A DNA stretch of 18,541 nucleotides, taken from NCBI GenBank assembly GCA_027858555.1, contig JAQICP010000349.1, positions 1 through 18,541 of the forward strand, given 5' to 3'. The translations under genes were made by a program, and so were the position numbers. Below, one piece after another: positions 15,573 to 18,541 of this stretch. The notes under the pieces are model-generated. The model did not search any database, was not told where the DNA came from, and saw only the letters and a list, made by a program, of their open reading frames with translations. Origin of the DNA: Vallitaleaceae bacterium (GTDB lineage Bacteria; Bacillota; Clostridia; Lachnospirales; Vallitaleaceae). Numbering within the stretch: position 1 is the first letter of the stretch; the number at the start of each line of letters is the position of its first letter.

Positions 15573-15581
15573 TGTGGATAA
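15573..15581 (-). promoter_or_regulatory. single DnaA box
   Basis: TGTGGATAA, a perfect DnaA box on the minus strand, in the non-coding space between the converging udk and glnK genes. No second box is nearby. Confidence 0.4.
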
Positions 15582-15600
15582 CCTACATATTATATAATAA

Positions 15601-15627
15601 GGGCGATAGTTCTATGAACTATCGCCC
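15601..15627. terminator. bidirectional terminator between udk and glnK
   Basis: GGGCGATAGTTC (15601-15612) pairs perfectly with 15616-15627 over a 3-base loop. It is followed by TGTACTTT on the plus strand and by TTATTATATAA on the minus strand, so it ends both converging operons. Confidence 0.82.
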
Positions 15628-15703
15628 TGTACTTTGTAAAAATATACTATGTCAAACTGATTGGTATAAGTCGTTTACATTATAATTAGTTCGCATCTTT
15701 TAG

Positions 15704-16054
15704 TTATAGTGCTAATACGCCTTCTTCACCAGTTCTAATCTTAATAACATTCTCAACAGGATAGATGAAGATCTTACCATCACCTATTTCACCAGTTCTA
15801 AGAATCTCTACTGCGGTGTCGATAACTTTCTGAACAGGCACTTCGCATACGATGATTTCAACTTTAACTTTTGGTAGCAAGTTGATTGAAACCGGAACAC
15901 CACGATACATCTCAGTAATACCTTTTTGCATACCACATCCCAGTACCTGAGTTACGGTCATGCCAGTAATACCGATGTCGTTCAAGGCTTCTTTTAGTTC
16001 TTCGAACTTGCTAGTTCTTGTAATTATGTCGATTTTAGTCATTTTATCTGTCAT
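15704..16054 (-). CDS. glnK: P-II family nitrogen regulator
   Basis: P-II proteins sense ATP/ADP and 2-oxoglutarate and, when paired with amt, plug the ammonium channel. The 116-residue product has the P-II core: KIDIITRTSKFEELKEAL, GITGMTVTQVLGCG, the T-loop, LLPKVKVEIIV, and the ATP-site segment GDGKIFIYPVENVIKIRTGEEG. In the T-loop, aligned to E. coli GlnB, the uridylylated Tyr51 is replaced by Val (V55 here, in YRGVPVS), so classical uridylylation is unlikely. It follows amt with 58 bases between, in one operon. The start at 16054 has AAAGGGGG upstream; a second in-frame ATG at codon 5 would match E. coli numbering. Whether it is GlnK or GlnB in function is inferred from its neighbour. 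Confidence 0.93.
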   Translation of the reverse strand: MTDKMTKIDIITRTSKFEELKEALNDIGITGMTVTQVLGCGMQKGITEMYRGVPVSINLLPKVKVEIIVCEVPVQKVIDTAVEILRTGEIGDGKIFIYPVENVIKIRTGEEGVLAL

Positions 16055-16112
16055 AGGAATACCCCCTTTAATATACTAAAGCTATTTTATAATAGTTTCC
16101 AGTAAAAATCAA

Positions 16113-17333
16113 TCAAATTTCTATATAGGCTGAGATACCGTGTTCCATCGTATCAAGACCGTGTAATTCCTCGTGTTCTTCAACGCGTAGACCCATGGTT
16201 TTTTTAAGTGTGGTGAAAGTAATGAAGGCTAGAATTATAGCTGTTGAGCCTACAATGAGAACACCAAGTGTTTGGATACCAAGCAGCTTAAAGCCACCGC
16301 CATAGAATAAACCAAGCGCACCTGCCTGAGTGCTGAAAAGACCAACTGCAATGGTTCCAAAAGAACCACATACACCATGTACGGATATGGCACCAACTGG
16401 GTCGTCTACTTTTACTACTTTGTCAAAGAATTCTACAGAGAAAATCATAATGACACCACTGATTAAACCGATTATTATAGCGCCATAAAAAGAAATCACA
16501 TTAGCACCAGCAGTAATACCCACAAGACCTGCCAAAGCACCATTAAGTGTAAGGGCTGCGTCAGGCTTACCATAACGGAAATTACTAAAAAACAGTGCAG
16601 AAAAAGTAGCAGCGGAACCTGAAAGCAACGTTGTAATTGCAGCATGTGCAGTTGCAGGTGAGGTGATATCAAGTGTTGAACCTGGGTTGAATCCGAACCA
16701 ACCAAACCATAATATTAGAACGCCGAGTGCACCTAGTGGAATGTTGTGACCAGGAATAGCTTTTGGTTTCCCTTTTTTGTATTTGCCTGTTCTTGGACCA
16801 ACGACGGCTGCCCCAACAAAGGCACAAAAACCACCGACGGCATGAACTGCAGTGCCACCAGCAAAATCCATAAAGCCAAGTTGAGTTGATAAGAAACCGC
16901 CACCCCATATCCAGTGACCTATGAGTGGATAGATAATCATCGTCGCAACAAAAACAAAGACAATGTAAGCCGTGAATTTCGTTCGCTCTGCAACAGCACC
17001 GGAAACTATAGTGGCGCAAGTAGCCGCGAATATTGCCTGAAAGAAGAAAAAAACATCAAAAGTAATCCCTGAGATTTCTATTGGTGCATTGATCAGGGCA
17101 AACATATCTGTCCCGATGAGGCCACCTGCGTCTGCACCATACATGACGCCATAACCAACAAAGAAAAAGGATAAGACACCAATTGATACAGTGACAAAGT
17201 TTTTCATGATGATGTTAACTGCATTTTTAGATTGAGTGAAACCGACTTCGACCATGGCAAAACCTGCATGCATTAAAAATACTAAGACGCTAGCAATAAG
17301 CACCCACATTGAGTTTAAAACTACGATATTCAT
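16113..17333 (-). CDS. amt: ammonium transporter (Amt/AmtB family)
   Basis: Amt is a trimeric membrane channel that takes up ammonium. The 406-residue protein is hydrophobic throughout, with about 11 membrane helices beginning near residue 7 and no separate signal peptide. The pore residues are in place: D156 in MDFAGGTAVH, and the twin histidines H164 and H319 (ISVHGVCGSFG). The FNPGST and GAVAER motifs are also typical. AAGGAGG lies seven bases before ATG. It is the first gene of an operon with the P-II gene. A consensus promoter and a terminator-like hairpin in the leader (17363-17398) suggest expression is set by attenuation. Confidence 0.97.
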   Translation of the reverse strand: MNIVVLNSMWVLIASVLVFLMHAGFAMVEVGFTQSKNAVNIIMKNFVTVSIGVLSFFFVGYGVMYGADAGGLIGTDMFALINAPIEISGITFDVFFFFQAIFAATCATIVSGAVAERTKFTAYIVFVFVATMIIYPLIGHWIWGGGFLSTQLGFMDFAGGTAVHAVGGFCAFVGAAVVGPRTGKYKKGKPKAIPGHNIPLGALGVLILWFGWFGFNPGSTLDITSPATAHAAITTLLSGSAATFSALFFSNFRYGKPDAALTLNGALAGLVGITAGANVISFYGAIIIGLISGVIMIFSVEFFDKVVKVDDPVGAISVHGVCGSFGTIAVGLFSTQAGALGLFYGGGFKLLGIQTLGVLIVGSTAIILAFITFTTLKKTMGLRVEEHEELHGLDTMEHGISAYIEI

Positions 17334-17362
17334 ATAATTCCTCCTTGAACTTAAAAATAACT

Positions 17363-17398
17363 AAAAAAAGGCCATACAATCACCTTAGTGATAGTATG
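17363..17398 (-). terminator. terminator inside the amt leader (attenuator)
   Basis: On the minus strand CATACTATCAC (17398-17388) pairs with GTGATTGTATG (17383-17373), with one U-U mismatch and a 4-base loop. After GCC there is a run of seven U (17369-17363). It lies downstream of the amt promoter and 29 bases before the amt ATG. Confidence 0.68.
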
Positions 17399-17438
17399 AA
17401 CCTCATTGCCCATAGTATATTCGTCTTCGAATAAAGTA

Positions 17439-17467
17439 ATTATAAACAGTGGACTTCGGAATGTCAA
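17439..17467 (-). promoter_or_regulatory. consensus sigma-A promoter of amt-glnK
   Basis: On the minus strand TTGACA (17467-17462), 17-base spacer, TATAAT (17444-17439): both hexamers are perfect. The transcript would begin about 17432, within a 6-bp hairpin TATTCG/CGAATA (17433-17418). Confidence 0.82.
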
Positions 17468-17504
17468 GGTTTGATTGGGTAATTAACATAAGTAATCAAT
17501 ATAG

Positions 17505-17532
17505 TTGAAAGAATAATAAGATATGATATAAT
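17505..17532 (+). promoter_or_regulatory. sigma-A promoter of the response-regulator gene
   Basis: TTGAAA (17505-17510), 16-base spacer, TATAAT (17527-17532) with TGA before it (extended -10). A second TATAAT follows at 17562-17567 without a clear -35. Confidence 0.7.
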
Positions 17533-17618
17533 ATATCTAGGCAATGAGAAGAAAGTTCAGATATAATATAGGGTAATGGGTATACCTAGATAGAATGAAA
17601 GATCATGTAGGTGAGCGT

Positions 17619-18541
17619 ATGCAAGAAAGAATGTCTATATTAATATGTGACGATTCTAATGAGAACATTGTTACTTTAGTTGAGGTGCTTGAAGATAAGT
17701 ACGAACTTTATATTGTAACAACAGCTGAAGATGCTTTAACAATTCTAAAAAAAGTAATGCCTGATATTATTTTACTAGATGTATTAATGCCTGGTATGAA
17801 TGGCTATGAACTCTGTGAAATAATTAAATCAAAGGATGAATTCAAAGATACACCAGTCATCTTCATCTCGGGCATGGTTGATAATGTAGACAAGCAAAAA
17901 GGATTTGCAGTAGGCGCTGTAGACTATGTTACCAAACCATTTAATGTTGAAGAAGTGCAAGCGCGTGTAAAAGCACAAGTGCAAATAGTGAAACACAACC
18001 ATAGAAATCATGAGAAAACTATATTTCTTGAGAAAACTGTTAAAACCAAAGAGAATGAATTAGAGATAGCATACAATAAACTAAAATTAGCTTATATTGA
18101 AACTATTGAGAAACTTTCAACTGCTGCAGAATATAAGGACGATGTGACGGGCTTACACGTTAAACGTGTTGGGCGGATTTCTGCTATTATAGCTAGGGGA
18201 CTCGGTCTAGATGATTATTTCATCAAGGCTATAGAATATGCAGCACCATTACATGATATTGGGAAGATAGGCATTCCAGAAGCCATATTACTGAAGCCTG
18301 GTAAATTAGACGAGGACGAATGGGAAAAAATGAAGACCCATACGATTATTGGTAAAAATATACTGGAAGGATCAAGTTCTGATATTATTAATTTGGCAGA
18401 AACCATCGCTTATACACATCATGAAAAATGGGATGGTACTGGTTACCCATTAGGTCTAAAAGGTATCGAGATTCCTATGGAAAGCAGGATTGTTGCAATC
18501 GCAGATGTCTATGATGCTATTACATCCGTTCGTTCTTACAA
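17619..18541 (+). CDS. response regulator with HD-GYP domain, 3' end missing
   Basis: The frame runs off the window, so about 307 residues are seen. An N-terminal receiver domain has the acidic pair DD (codons 11-12), the phospho-acceptor D54 in LLDVLMPGMNGYE, a Ser in FISG and a Lys in VTKPF. A coiled-coil-like linker (about 125-165) leads to an HD-GYP domain with HDIGKIG, HHEKWDGTGYP and ADVYDA. HD-GYP enzymes usually degrade cyclic di-GMP, here presumably under control of an unseen histidine kinase; all expected metal ligands in the visible part are kept. The start is uncertain: the ATG at 17619 is chosen for AGGTGA four bases upstream, but in-frame ATGs at 17595 and 17631 are possible. 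It is divergent from amt-glnK. No DNA-binding domain is visible. Confidence 0.9.
   Translation, partial: MQERMSILICDDSNENIVTLVEVLEDKYELYIVTTAEDALTILKKVMPDIILLDVLMPGMNGYELCEIIKSKDEFKDTPVIFISGMVDNVDKQKGFAVGAVDYVTKPFNVEEVQARVKAQVQIVKHNHRNHEKTIFLEKTVKTKENELEIAYNKLKLAYIETIEKLSTAAEYKDDVTGLHVKRVGRISAIIARGLGLDDYFIKAIEYAAPLHDIGKIGIPEAILLKPGKLDEDEWEKMKTHTIIGKNILEGSSSDIINLAETIAYTHHEKWDGTGYPLGLKGIEIPMESRIVAIADVYDAITSVRSY

Larger units (their letters stand above)
17334..17618. other. divergent regulatory region, amt-glnK / response regulator
   Basis: The 285 bases contain the amt leader attenuator (17363-17398), a 5'-end hairpin of the amt transcript (17418-17433), the amt promoter (17439-17467) and the response-regulator promoter (17505-17532). 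The word GGCAATGAG is found in the sense strand of both leaders (17410-17402 on minus, 17540-17548 on plus). Confidence 0.65.

Noticed and set aside
17363..17433. ANTAR-type two-hairpin antitermination signal
   Set aside because: The hairpin loops are AAGA and TAAG; the A1/G4 hexanucleotide loops needed for ANTAR proteins are missing.

Overview
The window reads as a stretch of ordinary chromosome from a low-GC Bacillota, most likely class Clostridia. The signs are strong AAGGAGG ribosome binding sites, sigma-A type promoters, a DnaD/DnaI-type primosome pair (a Bacillota trait), a DUF4080 B12 radical SAM enzyme, and a RecB-like nuclease fused to a Rad3-type helicase. Marine or subsurface relatives of Lachnospirales/Vallitalea would fit, but the sequence alone does not fix the genus. 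There is no prophage, insertion sequence, integron or CRISPR array.

Layout. (1) 58-2121 (+) ftsH, meeting head-on a minus-strand DUF188 (YaiI/YqxD) gene at a perfect 36-bp palindromic bidirectional terminator. (2) 2749-5145 (+) a nuclease-helicase fusion. After it comes a 395-base gap holding a candidate small RNA with its own extended -10 promoter, C-rich loops and a strong terminator. (3) 5541-7655 (+) a cytosolic GH13 neopullulanase/cyclomaltodextrinase-like enzyme with its own promoter and terminator. (4) A gap with a 13-nt tandem repeat and a small structured patch, then tRNA-Arg(UCG) on the minus strand. (5) Minus-strand dnaD-dnaI primosome operon, preceded by a cluster of DnaA boxes, then murC. 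(6) From a divergent region, a plus-strand run of DUF4080 radical SAM, nth and udk; nth and udk are one base apart. (7) Minus-strand amt-glnK operon for ammonium uptake and sensing, with a transcription terminator inside its own 5' leader. (8) A divergent plus-strand response regulator with an HD-GYP domain, cut by the window end.

How it fits together. The genes cover housekeeping tasks: membrane proteolysis, DNA unwinding and base excision repair, primosome loading, cell-wall precursor synthesis, pyrimidine salvage, alpha-glucan breakdown, and nitrogen uptake tied to a P-II sensor. The novelty is mostly in the spaces between genes. Two plus-strand genes (helicase and amylase) have a Shine-Dalgarno element far from the ATG, with a hairpin sharing the octamer GCATTAGC in between. 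The dnaD promoter region carries four DnaA boxes, two of them directly abutting. The amt leader looks like an attenuator. The gap at 5146-5540 looks like an undescribed regulatory RNA. All of these come from reading the sequence by eye and need structure prediction, comparative genomics or RNA data to confirm.
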